Assembly: GCA_046719715.1 (NCBI GenBank)
Contig: JBDNCJ010000006.1
Coordinates: forward strand, 1 to 64,000
Length of the DNA stretch: 64,000 nucleotides
DNA from: JANWWM01 sp046719715
Lineage (GTDB): Bacteria > Bacteroidota > Chlorobiia > Chlorobiales > Thermochlorobacteraceae
Reading direction: 5' to 3'
In this document: one piece after another, positions 48,868-57,839 of the stretch
Numbering within the stretch: position 1 is the stretch's first letter
Layout of the letters: every line of letters starts with the position of its first letter
Translations under genes and position numbers: made by a program
Notes under the pieces: generated by a model
The model's database searches: none
The model's input: the letters and a program-made list of their open reading frames with translations, nothing else
What the model was told of the DNA's origin: nothing

Positions 48868-49920
48868 ATGTCAAAAATCAAAGTCGGTATCAATGGGTTC
48901 GGTCGGATTGGTCGCCTTGTCTTTCGCGCCATCGCCGAGCAGGGGCTTCTTGAAAACGAAGTCGAAGTCGTCGCTGTCAACGACCTTGTTCCTGCCGATA
49001 ATCTTGCGTATTTGCTCAAATACGATTCCATTCAAGGGCGATTTGCGCACAGTGTTGCGAGCGAAAAATCCAGCCCAGCGGTTGCCGAAGACGACCTGTT
49101 GGTCGTCGGCGGTCATAAAATCAAGTGCCTTGCCGTCAAGGAAGGTCCTGCCGCGCTCCCTTGGAAGGAATTAGGGTGCGAGATTGTGCTTGAATGCACG
49201 GGCTTATTTACCGAAGCCGAAAAAGCCAAAGGACACATTACGGCGGGCGCGAAGCGCGTCATCATTTCCGCTCCGGCAAAAAATGAAGACATCACCATCG
49301 TCATGGGCGTCAATCACGAAAAGTATGATGCGTCTAAACATGTGATTATCTCGAATGCCTCTTGCACCACAAACTGCCTTGCGCCCGTTGTGCATGTATT
49401 GCTCAAAGAGGGATTCGGCGTTGAAGAAGGCTTGATGACAACCGTTCACTCCTACACAGCGACACAAAAGACCGTCGACGGTCCGTCAAAGAAAGATTGG
49501 AAAGGCGGACGCGCGGCGGCAATCAACATCATTCCTTCAACCACAGGCGCGGCAAAAGCCGTCGGACTTGCGATTCCCGAAGTCAAAGGCAAACTTACCG
49601 GCATGAGCTTCCGCGTGCCAACACCAACCGTTTCCGTTGTCGACCTGACCGTGCGCACCGTCAAGGAAACCTCTTACAAGGAAATTTGTGCCGCCATGAA
49701 AAACGCCAGCGAAACTTACCTTAAAGGCATCTTGGCTTACACAACCGACGAAGTTGTTTCCAGCGATTTCATTCACGACACGCACTCGAGCATCTTTGAT
49801 GCAGGTTCAGGCATCGAGCTCAACAGCCGATTCTTCAAGCTCATCAGTTGGTACGACAACGAATGGGGCTACTCTAACCGCGTGGTCGATTTGCTCAAAT
49901 ACATCGCCACCAAAGGCTGA
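48868..49920 (+). CDS. gap: Glyceraldehyde-3-phosphate dehydrogenase, type I
   Basis: GAPDH oxidises glyceraldehyde-3-phosphate with NAD(P). The 350-residue product has KVGINGFGRIGRLVFRAI for the dinucleotide fold, the active-site SNASCTTNCLAPV with the catalytic Cys, the substrate loop SYTATQKTVDGPSKKDWKGGRAAAINIIPSTTGAAKAVG and the C-terminal WYDNEWGYSNRVVDL. The segment RIGRLVFRAIAEQGLLENEVEVVAVNDLVP is typical of type I enzymes. It is followed by a terminator. Confidence 0.97.
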   Translation: MSKIKVGINGFGRIGRLVFRAIAEQGLLENEVEVVAVNDLVPADNLAYLLKYDSIQGRFAHSVASEKSSPAVAEDDLLVVGGHKIKCLAVKEGPAALPWKELGCEIVLECTGLFTEAEKAKGHITAGAKRVIISAPAKNEDITIVMGVNHEKYDASKHVIISNASCTTNCLAPVVHVLLKEGFGVEEGLMTTVHSYTATQKTVDGPSKKDWKGGRAAAINIIPSTTGAAKAVGLAIPEVKGKLTGMSFRVPTPTVSVVDLTVRTVKETSYKEICAAMKNASETYLKGILAYTTDEVVSSDFIHDTHSSIFDAGSGIELNSRFFKLISWYDNEWGYSNRVVDLLKYIATKG

Positions 49921-49948
49921 TTCAACCAACCATTTCACAGTTCTTTAC

Positions 49949-50007
49949 AAAGCCCTCTTTTTATTGCGAGGATTACAGCGAGGATTACAGCGAGGAAAGG
50001 GGGCTTT
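49949..50007 (+). terminator. Terminator after gap with tandem-repeated loop
   Basis: AAAGCCCTCTTT (49949-49960) pairs with AAAGGGGGCTTT (49996-50007), with one wobble, and is followed by TTC. Its loop contains GCGAGGATTACA twice (49966-49977, 49978-49989) and a third partial unit (49990-49996). The duplicated loop makes the hairpin longer than usual. Confidence 0.7.
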
Positions 50008-50040
50008 TTCCTAAAATGAACAGCCACAAGGAGTTTTGCG

Positions 50041-50493
50041 ATGATTCACATTCAAAAAATTCTCTGCCCGATTGACTTTTCGGCGCCGTCTCGAAACGCG
50101 CTTCGCTATGCCAATGAGTTCGCCAAAGCGATGAACGCTAAAATCACCGTCATGCACGTCATACAGCCCCAACCGATTGCCGCCGACGTCAATGTGCCTT
50201 ACGTGCCGCTTGAAATTGAACTTGAAAAAAACGCAAAAGACGATTTAGCGCGAATCGTTAAAGAGGAAGTTCATGATGGCGTTTTGGTCGAGCAAGTCTT
50301 GGCATTTGGCTTGCCGTCGGATTGCGTGATTGCGCAAGCAAGAAAAGAAAACGTCGACCTAATTATTCTGGGCACGCACGGACGAACAGGAATTTCCCGC
50401 TTGTTGATGGGAAGCACGGCGGAAAGCGTCATTCGCCAAGCCGCGCGTCCCGTTTTAGTCGTCAAAGCGTCTGAAAAAGAGTTTATTTCATGA
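50041..50493 (+). CDS. Universal stress protein (UspA family)
   Basis: The 150-residue protein starts MIHIQKILCPIDFSAPSRNALRYANEFAKAMNAKITVMHVIQ, as expected for UspA. It has the nucleotide-binding G-2X-G-9X-G(S/T) pattern, GTHGRTGISRLLMGSTAESVIRQAARPVLVVK. It probably binds ATP. An AAGGAG sequence about eight bases before the ATG is a good Shine-Dalgarno. It stands alone after the gap terminator, before accD. A two-domain relative lies at 39817. Confidence 0.95.
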   Translation: MIHIQKILCPIDFSAPSRNALRYANEFAKAMNAKITVMHVIQPQPIAADVNVPYVPLEIELEKNAKDDLARIVKEEVHDGVLVEQVLAFGLPSDCVIAQARKENVDLIILGTHGRTGISRLLMGSTAESVIRQAARPVLVVKASEKEFIS

Positions 50494-50583
50494 GTTCGAT
50501 TGCGCTTTGCTCAATCGGTTACTTTTTTTCCTGAAAGTCCATTTCGTATCTTTCTCGCAAACTTTATTAATCACTCCAATTCT

Positions 50584-51423
50584 ATGTCTTGGTATAAGCG
50601 AGAGCGTCCTTCGGTACTGACTGAAAAGAAACGCGATATGCCCGAAGGACTATGGTGGAAATGCGATGAGTGCGGCGCGACCATTCATCGCAAACAGTTG
50701 GAAGACCATCTCTACACTTGTCCAAGTTGTGGCAATCACTTCCGAATTTCACCTCAAAAGTATTTCGAGATTCTTTTTGACAGCGAAAAGTTCGAGGAGT
50801 TCGATGCCAACCTTCGTTCAGCCGACCCGCTTCATTTCGTCGATACTAAACGCTATGTTGACCGAATCCAGAGCACGATTAAAAAAACGGGATTGAACGA
50901 CGCCTGCCGCAACGCAGTCGGGAAGATTTCAGGACGGGAGACGGTTGTTTCGGCAATGGATTTCGGATTTATCGGCGGCTCGATGGGTTCAGTGGTGGGC
51001 GAAAAAGTGGCACGTGCGATTGATAAAAGCCTCGCACTCAAAGCCCCGCTGGTCGTGATTTCACAATCCGGCGGCGCACGCATGATGGAAGCGGCTCTTT
51101 CGCTGATGCAAATGGCGAAAACTTCCGCTCGTTTGACGCGCCTTCACAAAGCAGGCATTCCATATATCTCACTGATGACCGACCCAACAACGGGCGGCGT
51201 TACAGCATCGTTTTCTATGCTGGGCGATTTCAACCTTGCCGAACCCGGGGCACTTATCGGCTTTGCCGGTCCGCGCGTCATCAAAGAAACCATTCGCCGC
51301 GAATTGCCCGACGGATTTCAACGCGCGGAATTTCTGCAAGAACATGGCTTCGTTGATAAAATCGTTCATCGGAGAGAACTCAAAAACACTCTGTCTCAAC
51401 TCTTTGACCTCATTTGCGATTAA
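50584..51423 (+). CDS. accD: Acetyl-CoA carboxylase carboxyltransferase beta subunit
   Basis: AccD transfers carboxyl from biotin to acetyl-CoA, the first step of fatty acid synthesis. The 279-residue product from the ATG at 50584 has an N-terminal zinc ribbon (CDECGATIHRKQLEDHLYTCPSC) and the crotonase fold with SQSGGARMMEAALSLMQMAK, the FDFGFIGGSMGSVVGEK-like region (MDFGFIGGSMGS) and PTTGGVTASFSMLGD. A longer reading to 50500 is not supported. It lies 15 bases before arginase. The alpha subunit AccA is not in the window. Confidence 0.96.
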   Translation: MSWYKRERPSVLTEKKRDMPEGLWWKCDECGATIHRKQLEDHLYTCPSCGNHFRISPQKYFEILFDSEKFEEFDANLRSADPLHFVDTKRYVDRIQSTIKKTGLNDACRNAVGKISGRETVVSAMDFGFIGGSMGSVVGEKVARAIDKSLALKAPLVVISQSGGARMMEAALSLMQMAKTSARLTRLHKAGIPYISLMTDPTTGGVTASFSMLGDFNLAEPGALIGFAGPRVIKETIRRELPDGFQRAEFLQEHGFVDKIVHRRELKNTLSQLFDLICD

Positions 51424-51438
51424 CTCGACCGATTAGCT

Positions 51439-52347
51439 ATGAAAGTTCGACTCATCGGCGTTCCTTTGGATTTAGGCTCGGATTATCAAGGCGCAAATTT
51501 AGGTCCTGCCGCCATTCGCATCGCTGGATTGCAAGAGAAGATTGAAGAATTAGGACATGAGGTCTACGACGACGGTGATTTACCCGTCCCGCCTCGCAAG
51601 TCGCTTTCGGTGGGCGCGCCGAATGCCAAGTTCCTTGACACGATTCAGAAAATTGCCACCGACCTTTGCGAGCGCGTTAATCAGGCGTTAAGCGAAAATG
51701 CGTTTCCCGTTGTCATTGGCGGCGACCATGCCATGGCCATCGGCACGATTGCCGGCGTTTCCAAATTTTTCAGACAGCGCGGTCAAAAAATCGGACTGAT
51801 TTGGATTGACGCACATGCCGACATCAACACGCCCGAAACGTCGCCCAGCGGCAACATTCACGGCATGCCGCTTGCCTCCGTTCTCGGCATGGGGCGTCCT
51901 GAACTTGTAAATATCGGCGGCGACGGCACCAAACTTCTGCCCGAACACGTGCATCTTATCGGAATCCGCTCGGTTGATAAAGCTGAGAAAACTCTGCTAA
52001 AAAAAATGGGCGTTAATTTTTACACCATGACCGACATTGACAAACGCGGCATTCAAGAAATCATCAGCAAAGCCTCTGCGCATTTGGTTAAATCCGTCGA
52101 TGCCATTCACATCAGCCTTGATTTGGACGGATTAGACCCCGACATCGCGCCCGGCGTTGCAACGCCTGTCAAAGGCGGTCTCGACTACCGCGAAGCCCAC
52201 CTCATCATGGAAACGATTGCGGAAACAGGCAAACTCGCTTCAATGGAAGTTGCCGAGCATAATCCGATTTTGGATATTCGAAATCGCACCGCCGAAACGG
52301 CAGTCGAGCTTATTCAATCCGCACTCGGTAAACGCATTGTCGATTAA
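51439..52347 (+). CDS. rocF: Arginase
   Basis: Arginase hydrolyses arginine to ornithine and urea, using a dinuclear manganese centre. The 302-residue product shows the ureohydrolase metal motifs GGDHAMAIG, DAHADINTPETSPSGNIHGMPLA, and SLDLDGLDPDIAPG, and the active-site E in VAEHNP. Length and motif spacing fit arginase more than agmatinase or formimidoylglutamase, but the substrate is inferred. It is located between accD and a response regulator with gaps of 15 and 21 bases. Confidence 0.93.
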   Translation: MKVRLIGVPLDLGSDYQGANLGPAAIRIAGLQEKIEELGHEVYDDGDLPVPPRKSLSVGAPNAKFLDTIQKIATDLCERVNQALSENAFPVVIGGDHAMAIGTIAGVSKFFRQRGQKIGLIWIDAHADINTPETSPSGNIHGMPLASVLGMGRPELVNIGGDGTKLLPEHVHLIGIRSVDKAEKTLLKKMGVNFYTMTDIDKRGIQEIISKASAHLVKSVDAIHISLDLDGLDPDIAPGVATPVKGGLDYREAHLIMETIAETGKLASMEVAEHNPILDIRNRTAETAVELIQSALGKRIVD

Positions 52348-52368
52348 CCTCAAAATAAACTTCTACCA

Positions 52369-52752
52369 ATGATTATTTTTATTGACGACGATACACAGAT
52401 TTTAGAAGTCCTCAACGATTTTTTCAGCGACCTCTACGAAGTAAAAACCTTTGACCAGCCTTGGCAAGCCCTTCGTTTCATTGAAGACAACAAACGCTTG
52501 ATTGAAGTTTGCGTTACCGATTACAAAATGCCCACCGCAAATGGGATAGAACTTGCCAAAAAAATTCGTGCGGTTGACCCCAACATCATGATTATCCTCA
52601 TGTCGGGCTTCATTGACTTTCCGACCATTGAAGAACACTTGAAATCACGCTTGATTTACCAATTCATCAACAAGCCTTTCGTTTTGGAGCGAATGGCGCA
52701 AACGATTGAAACAGCGAGTAAAATTTATTTAAAGAAAAGTTCTCTTTTATAA
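52369..52752 (+). CDS. Stand-alone response-regulator receiver
   Basis: This single receiver domain of 127 residues contains FIDDDTQILEVLNDFF at the N-terminus, the phosphoacceptor Asp51 in VTDYKMP, the Ser/Thr in ILMSGFIDF and the conserved Lys in INKPF. It has no output domain, so it acts as a phosphotransfer or protein-binding module. It follows arginase by 21 bases and is followed by a terminator. A histidine-kinase partner is not adjacent, although two kinases are in the window. Confidence 0.94.
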   Translation: MIIFIDDDTQILEVLNDFFSDLYEVKTFDQPWQALRFIEDNKRLIEVCVTDYKMPTANGIELAKKIRAVDPNIMIILMSGFIDFPTIEEHLKSRLIYQFINKPFVLERMAQTIETASKIYLKKSSLL

Positions 52753-52772
52753 TTGTGATTCTTTTAACCAAT

Positions 52773-52800
52773 GAGCCAGCGCGCGCCGGCTCGTTCTTTT
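52773..52800 (+). terminator. Terminator after the response regulator
   Basis: GAGCCAGC (52773-52780) pairs with GCCGGCTC (52785-52792), with one mismatch, over a four-base loop GCGC. A T-rich GTTCTTTT follows. Confidence 0.75.
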
Positions 52801-52828
52801 ATTCCTTAACACAAACCGCATCTCAACA

Positions 52829-55800
52829 ATGAAAAACACACGACTCTTAACGCTTCTGCTTGTGTTGCTTCTGCAGACGTTTGCTTTTGCGCAAGCACAA
52901 GAGTCAAACTCCGAGCGGACGTTTGAACAACTCTTTGCCGAAAAAAATGCACGCACGCCGGCACAGCAAAAAATTGAATCCAACATTCTGCAAAAAGCGT
53001 CGGCAATGCGCCAAGCAGGCTTGACGTCGCAAAACGCTCAAATGCGAAACGCCAGTCAGTTCAGCGATAAGCACGGCGTTCAAGTCGATGAACAAGGCAG
53101 AGTTTATGTGTATCTGCGTCCGACGAAGAGCGCGACCTTTGAGCAACTTGAATCCATCGCGCTTCAATATGGTGCAAAACTTGGCGCCACCAATTCAGAG
53201 TTCAAAATCGTTCAAGCGTGGATTCCGTTTGATAAGTTGGAAGACGTGGCAGGACAAGCGGCGATTGCCTCTATTCAGCCCGTCTTGCGTCCTGTAACAC
53301 AAGTAGGCAGTGTGATTTCACAAGGTCGTGATAAATCGCGCGCCAACACGATTCACACGCGCTACAACGTGCGCGGCGGCGGCGTGAAAGTCGGCGTGCT
53401 TTCCGACGGATGCGACGGGTTTCAACAATCCATCGCGTCAGGCGACTTGATTGGACTTCAAGTGATTGACAACAGCGCGGGCGGCGCTGAAGGAACGGCG
53501 ATGCTTGAAATCATTCAGGACGTTGCGCCGCTTTCCAACCTTGCCTTTGCAACGGCATTTGGCGGTGTTGGTGGATTCATCAACAACATTCAAGCCCTTG
53601 CCGATGCGGGTTGCAAAGTCATTACCGACGACGTGCGCTACTTCGGCGAACCTGTCTATGAAGACGGTCCGATTGCGCAAAAGGTCGACCAAGTTGCAAC
53701 GATTAACGACGTCGTCTATACCTCTTCGGCGGGCAATAACAACCTTGAAACCTACTCGACTGACCTCTATGTCGGAATGTCGCCCGTTACTTTACCGCAA
53801 CTTGTCGGCACGGTTCACAACTTTGGCACGCAAGCCTCACCTGACGATAATCAAACATTTAGCGCACCGACTAGCGCAGGCGTCTCGGTTGAACTTCAAT
53901 GGGCAGATGCCTTCGGTGCCTCGAGCAACGACTACGACCTTTACATTGTCAATTTGAATAACAACACCATCGTTGCCAGCGGCACGAGCACACAAAACGG
54001 CACACAAGACCCGTTGGAATTTGCCACGCTCAGCGCGGGCGGCACATTCCGCGCCGTTGTGCATTTGAAGAGCGGCAACCCCGTTCCATTCAAAATTTTC
54101 TACCGCTCGTTTGCAGGCACAGCTTCAATTAGCCTTTCATCACCAGCGGCACCGCAAATTGCAAATACGGGCGGACACGCGGGCGCAAATGGCGCATTAG
54201 GGTGCGCGGCAGTCAATGGCGGCACAACGGCGACGACAGGCTCACCATCCGCAATTCGCAATTACAGCGCACGCGGTCCTGTAACGATTTACAACGGCGG
54301 ATTCCCAAACCTTTTGGAGACGCGCAATAAGCCCGACATTACAAGTTTCGACGGCGTGCGCGTTACGGGCAACGGCGGATTCCCAACCGTCTTTGATGGC
54401 ACTTCGGCGGCGGCACCGCATGTGGCGGGCATTGCGGCACTCATTCGTTCTGCAAGTCGCAACCTCACGGCGGCACAAGTGCGCAACGCGATTCGCAACA
54501 CCGCCGTGGATTTAGGCGACGCCGGCTTTGACCCCGTCTTCGGATTTGGACGCGCCGACGCATACAGCGCCGTAACTTCCGTGCTTGAAGGCACCGCGAT
54601 TTATCAGAACCTAAATCTTCTGGCGATTCCCGACAATGACACGACGGGCGTCAGTGTTACGGTCAATGTCAGTGGCTCTGGCACCGTGAGTTATGTTGCC
54701 TTGAGCCTCTCGACGACGCATACGCGCTTAGGCGATTTAGTCGTTACGCTTCGCTCGCCGACGGGCACAACGCGCACGCTTGTCAATCGCTCGGGTGCAA
54801 CCACAGGTGCGTCAACGGCTCAACGCGCACATATTGCCCTTGAAAATGTCGGCGCGCTTTCGATTGGCACGACGCAAACGAACGCAAACCTCATCGGCTA
54901 CTTCCGACCTGTTCCTGATACATTTGCTTTCTTCGGAGAGGCAATTAATGGGAACTGGATTGTTACGGTTTCCGACCGCGCCGCAACCAACGTCGGCGCA
55001 CTTCAACAAGTTGGGTTAATCATCAACGCGACGCCGGCACTTGCCGCGCCCGTATTTGTTTCTACACCGCCGACCGTTGTTGTTGGAGGTTCAGTCTACT
55101 CTTACACGGCGATTGCGGCAGGCAATCCCACACCGACGCTCTCTCTGACGACCGCACCACAAGGCATGACGCTTAATTCTGCGACGGGCGCAATCAGTTG
55201 GAATACGCAAAGCGTTGCCTTCGGCACATATCCCGTCGTCGTTCAAGCGCAAAATTCGCAAGGCACGGTTACACAAGAGTTCAGCGTTACCGTCCGCGCC
55301 AGCGATTGGACGCGCCAAACGCCCGCCGCACAACTTGCCAACTTCCAACTCTACGAAGTCGCGCTTGCCGGCGGCAGTGATACGCTCAATATCTGGGCGG
55401 TCGGTTCGCAATCGCTTCAATCCGGTCCGACGCGCGTCATGCGTAGTACCGACGGCGGCACGACTTGGACAAACGCCACAGGAAATCTGACCACATCAGG
55501 CAGAGCCTTCACGATTGGTGCGGCGTCTGACCAAATTGCGGTTGTCGGCTTTGAAAACGGCACGGCGTTCCGAACCGTGAACGGCGGCACGACTTGGTCG
55601 GCGGTTACTTGGCCTCCGCCCGTCAATACCTTTATGAACCGTGTTCTCTTCGTCAGCCCAACCGTCGGTTATGCACAAGGCGACCACGCCCCTGCGCCCA
55701 ACCTTCAATGGCCCGTCTATAAAACCACTGACGCAGGCGCAACTTGGACACTCACCAATACGCCAAACGCCTTGCAACAAGGCAGCGATATTGAGTATGG

Positions 55801-56596
55801 ACAAAATTCCGGCGTGTTCTTCCTCAACGAAAACATCGGTTGGTTTACGGGCGTGATTGGCAACAGTCCGCAAACTTCGCCCAGCCGCGTCTATCGCACC
55901 ACAGATGGCGGAAATTCTTGGTCATTTACGACACTCCCACAAGGCACGGGCTTCAACATCAACATTGCCGCTTTTGATGCGAATAATGTTTTCGTGATGA
56001 TGCAACAAGCCGCCCCGACCGTCCGACGTTCGACTGACGGCGGCGCCACCTTCGTCAACCCGACGCCCGGACTTTCCACGATTCCCACTGCGATTGCCGC
56101 ACGCCCAAATACAAACGAACTTTATGTAACCACCTCCAACAGTATTCTCAAATCCACCGACGGCGGCAATACTTGGACACCCGAAGCGATTCCTTCCATA
56201 ATCACAAGCCTTAACTTCCTCATCTTCGCTAACGAGCGTCATGGTTGGGCTTGCGGCGCAAACGGTATGATTGTCAAATATCAACCTGCAACGACTTCCT
56301 CCGTCGGCGGCGGCACGATTTCGGAGAAACCCTCCGCCTTCAAACTCATGCAGAACTATCCGAACCCGTTCAACCCCGCAACCACTATCACCTATCAACT
56401 TGCGGCGTTCAGCGATGTGAAGTTGGAAGTCTTCGACGTGCTCGGCAGAAAAGTCGCAACGCTTGTCAATGCACGTCAAACGGCGGGCGCACACAGCGTC
56501 AACTTCAATGCGTCGGCTTTCGCCAGCGGCGTCTATTTCTATCGCTTGCAAGCCGGTTCATTTGTTGAAACGAAGAAGATGATGCTCGTCAAGTAA
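52829..56596 (+). CDS. Secreted subtilase-like protein with P-domain, YCF48/BNR-like repeats and T9SS sorting domain
   Basis: The 1255-residue protein has a signal peptide (residues 1-22, LLLVLLLQTFAFAQAQ). Its peptidase core has the catalytic Asp193 in VLSDGCD and the Ser526 in GTSAAAPHVAGIAALIR. In the usual His position, the strand reads GAEGTAML with Glu221, so the triad is Asp-Glu-Ser, as in sedolisins. The P/proprotein-convertase-type beta domain is about 590-735, an Ig/cadherin-like domain about 739-830 and BNR/YCF48-type beta-propeller repeats (with many STDGGTTW) about 845-1165. The C-terminal 80 residues (PNPFNPATTI to VETKKMMLVK) are a type A T9SS sorting signal. It is exported and probably cleaved. 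Large and alone on its strand. Confidence 0.92.
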   Translation: MKNTRLLTLLLVLLLQTFAFAQAQESNSERTFEQLFAEKNARTPAQQKIESNILQKASAMRQAGLTSQNAQMRNASQFSDKHGVQVDEQGRVYVYLRPTKSATFEQLESIALQYGAKLGATNSEFKIVQAWIPFDKLEDVAGQAAIASIQPVLRPVTQVGSVISQGRDKSRANTIHTRYNVRGGGVKVGVLSDGCDGFQQSIASGDLIGLQVIDNSAGGAEGTAMLEIIQDVAPLSNLAFATAFGGVGGFINNIQALADAGCKVITDDVRYFGEPVYEDGPIAQKVDQVATINDVVYTSSAGNNNLETYSTDLYVGMSPVTLPQLVGTVHNFGTQASPDDNQTFSAPTSAGVSVELQWADAFGASSNDYDLYIVNLNNNTIVASGTSTQNGTQDPLEFATLSAGGTFRAVVHLKSGNPVPFKIFYRSFAGTASISLSSPAAPQIANTGGHAGANGALGCAAVNGGTTATTGSPSAIRNYSARGPVTIYNGGFPNLLETRNKPDITSFDGVRVTGNGGFPTVFDGTSAAAPHVAGIAALIRSASRNLTAAQVRNAIRNTAVDLGDAGFDPVFGFGRADAYSAVTSVLEGTAIYQNLNLLAIPDNDTTGVSVTVNVSGSGTVSYVALSLSTTHTRLGDLVVTLRSPTGTTRTLVNRSGATTGASTAQRAHIALENVGALSIGTTQTNANLIGYFRPVPDTFAFFGEAINGNWIVTVSDRAATNVGALQQVGLIINATPALAAPVFVSTPPTVVVGGSVYSYTAIAAGNPTPTLSLTTAPQGMTLNSATGAISWNTQSVAFGTYPVVVQAQNSQGTVTQEFSVTVRASDWTRQTPAAQLANFQLYEVALAGGSDTLNIWAVGSQSLQSGPTRVMRSTDGGTTWTNATGNLTTSGRAFTIGAASDQIAVVGFENGTAFRTVNGGTTWSAVTWPPPVNTFMNRVLFVSPTVGYAQGDHAPAPNLQWPVYKTTDAGATWTLTNTPNALQQGSDIEYGQNSGVFFLNENIGWFTGVIGNSPQTSPSRVYRTTDGGNSWSFTTLPQGTGFNINIAAFDANNVFVMMQQAAPTVRRSTDGGATFVNPTPGLSTIPTAIAARPNTNELYVTTSNSILKSTDGGNTWTPEAIPSIITSLNFLIFANERHGWACGANGMIVKYQPATTSSVGGGTISEKPSAFKLMQNYPNPFNPATTITYQLAAFSDVKLEVFDVLGRKVATLVNARQTAGAHSVNFNASAFASGVYFYRLQAGSFVETKKMMLVK

Positions 56597-56598
56597 AG

Positions 56599-56668
56599 AG
56601 GTTGAAGGTGAGAGGTTGAAGGTGAGAGGTTGAAGGTGAGAGGTTGAAGGTGAAAGGTTGAAAGTTGG
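56599..56668. repeat. 14-bp tandem repeat after the subtilase gene
   Basis: Four units of AGGTTGAAGGTGAG (56599-56612, 56613-56626, 56627-56640, 56641-56654, the last with a terminal A) and a degenerate fifth (56655-56668). It starts two bases after the stop codon of the subtilase gene and precedes its terminator. Copy number may vary by slippage. Confidence 0.92.
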
Positions 56669-56689
56669 TTAGGGATTCTCTTACAAATC

Positions 56690-56718
56690 GGGGCGGGCGT
56701 TTGGCTCGCCCCTTTTTT
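56690..56718 (+). terminator. Terminator after the subtilase gene
   Basis: GGGGCGGGC pairs with GCTCGCCCC (one G-T wobble) over a five-base loop and is followed by six T. It ends transcription of the T9SS gene beyond the tandem repeat. Confidence 0.85.
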
Positions 56719-56755
56719 ATTCAAGCGTTTCTATGATGATTGATTTTATGAAAGT

Positions 56756-57703
56756 TTAATAAATCGTCTTTGTGCTGATACTGCTTCGCAACGCGCTGAG
56801 CAGTTCTTCGATGGAACGAGAGGCTGACTCGTCGCTTCGGAACACTTTTTTCTCCATCGCTTTTAAGTTGAAGGCTGGATTTTGTCCCGAAACTTTGAAA
56901 TGAAGCACGGCTGATTCAACTGTCAGACGGAGCGATTCGCGCGGAAACGGTTTGACAAGATAACGATACACGCTTCCTTCGTTAATCATTCGAATGGCTT
57001 GCTTTGCATCTTGCGAACTGGTCATCAAAATGGTAACAATGTTTGGATATTTGTCCTTAACTGCAATTAAAAAATCTCCGCCATTGATTTCGCCAAGTTC
57101 TACATCAGCGACAACAACGGCAATGTTATGTCTGGGAATCCATTCAAAGGCGTCGAGTGCATCGGTGGTAATGTGTGTTTTATACTTCGGCTCAAAGAAG
57201 GCTTTGAATTGCTCCAAGTGCTTGGGATTGCTGTCGACAAAGAGCAGTTCGTATTCCGATGTCCCCTCGCTTGGCATTTGAAGTGATGGAATGGCGAGAG
57301 CCGACGGTCTCGATGCGGTCATAGCACGGCGCTGCTCGGCAACGGTGCAAGCAAATCGGACGGTTTCTTTGAGTTTTTCAGCATTCCAAGGTTTGTTGAT
57401 ATATCGGAAAATTTCGCCGACATTGACTGAATCGACAACGGCTTGCAAATCGGCGTAACCCGTCATCAAAATTCGGATTGAGTTCGGTGAAATTTCTTTT
57501 GCACATCGCAGAAAGTCTACACCCGACATTTGCGGCATGCGTTGGTCGCTGATAACAACATCTATCGTATTCTGTTTCAAAATTTCTAACGCGTCCGCGC
57601 CGCTTTCCGCCGTGAAAACGATGTATTCATCAAAGAGAATACTGAGCGATTGCAGAATCAGGGGTTCATCATCAACGAATAACAGTTTCGATTGGCTTGA
57701 CAT
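56756..57703 (-). CDS. Response regulator with two receiver domains
   Basis: The 315-residue protein contains two receiver domains. The first (LLFVDDEPLILQSLSILFDEY) has the phosphoacceptor Asp53 in ISDQRMP and Lys in INKPW. The second (LLFVDSNPKHLEQFKAFFE) has VVADVELGEINGGDF with an Asp and a conserved VKPF. A short C-terminal tail follows. There is no output domain, so it may be a phosphorelay hub. The PAS histidine kinase gene (57840-59465) lies directly upstream on the same strand, 136 bases away; these two may be a pair. Confidence 0.92.
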   Translation of the reverse strand: MSSQSKLLFVDDEPLILQSLSILFDEYIVFTAESGADALEILKQNTIDVVISDQRMPQMSGVDFLRCAKEISPNSIRILMTGYADLQAVVDSVNVGEIFRYINKPWNAEKLKETVRFACTVAEQRRAMTASRPSALAIPSLQMPSEGTSEYELLFVDSNPKHLEQFKAFFEPKYKTHITTDALDAFEWIPRHNIAVVVADVELGEINGGDFLIAVKDKYPNIVTILMTSSQDAKQAIRMINEGSVYRYLVKPFPRESLRLTVESAVLHFKVSGQNPAFNLKAMEKKVFRSDESASRSIEELLSALRSSISTKTIY

Positions 57704-57790
57704 CGTAAAATAGTTTCGTGGTAAAAAAGTTTGATGCTTCAGGCTTTGCGAATAAATCAGATAATTTCCGATGACTTAGCCTAACAGTTG

Positions 57791-57816
57791 GCGGGCTGAA
57801 TGTATGTTCAACCCGC
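57791..57816 (-). terminator. Hairpin between the PAS kinase and dual receiver genes
   Basis: GCGGGCTGAA pairs with TTCAACCCGC (one G-T wobble) over a six-base loop. It lies 24 bases after the kinase stop on the minus strand. The T tract is weak, so it may attenuate rather than stop transcription into the dual-receiver gene. Confidence 0.5.
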
Positions 57817-57839
57817 TCCTTTGAAACCTTGCGCCCGAC

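Noticed and set aside
49966..49996. Short direct repeats as a possible CRISPR array
   Set aside because: Units are 12 bases and directly adjacent without spacers, and lie inside a terminator loop.
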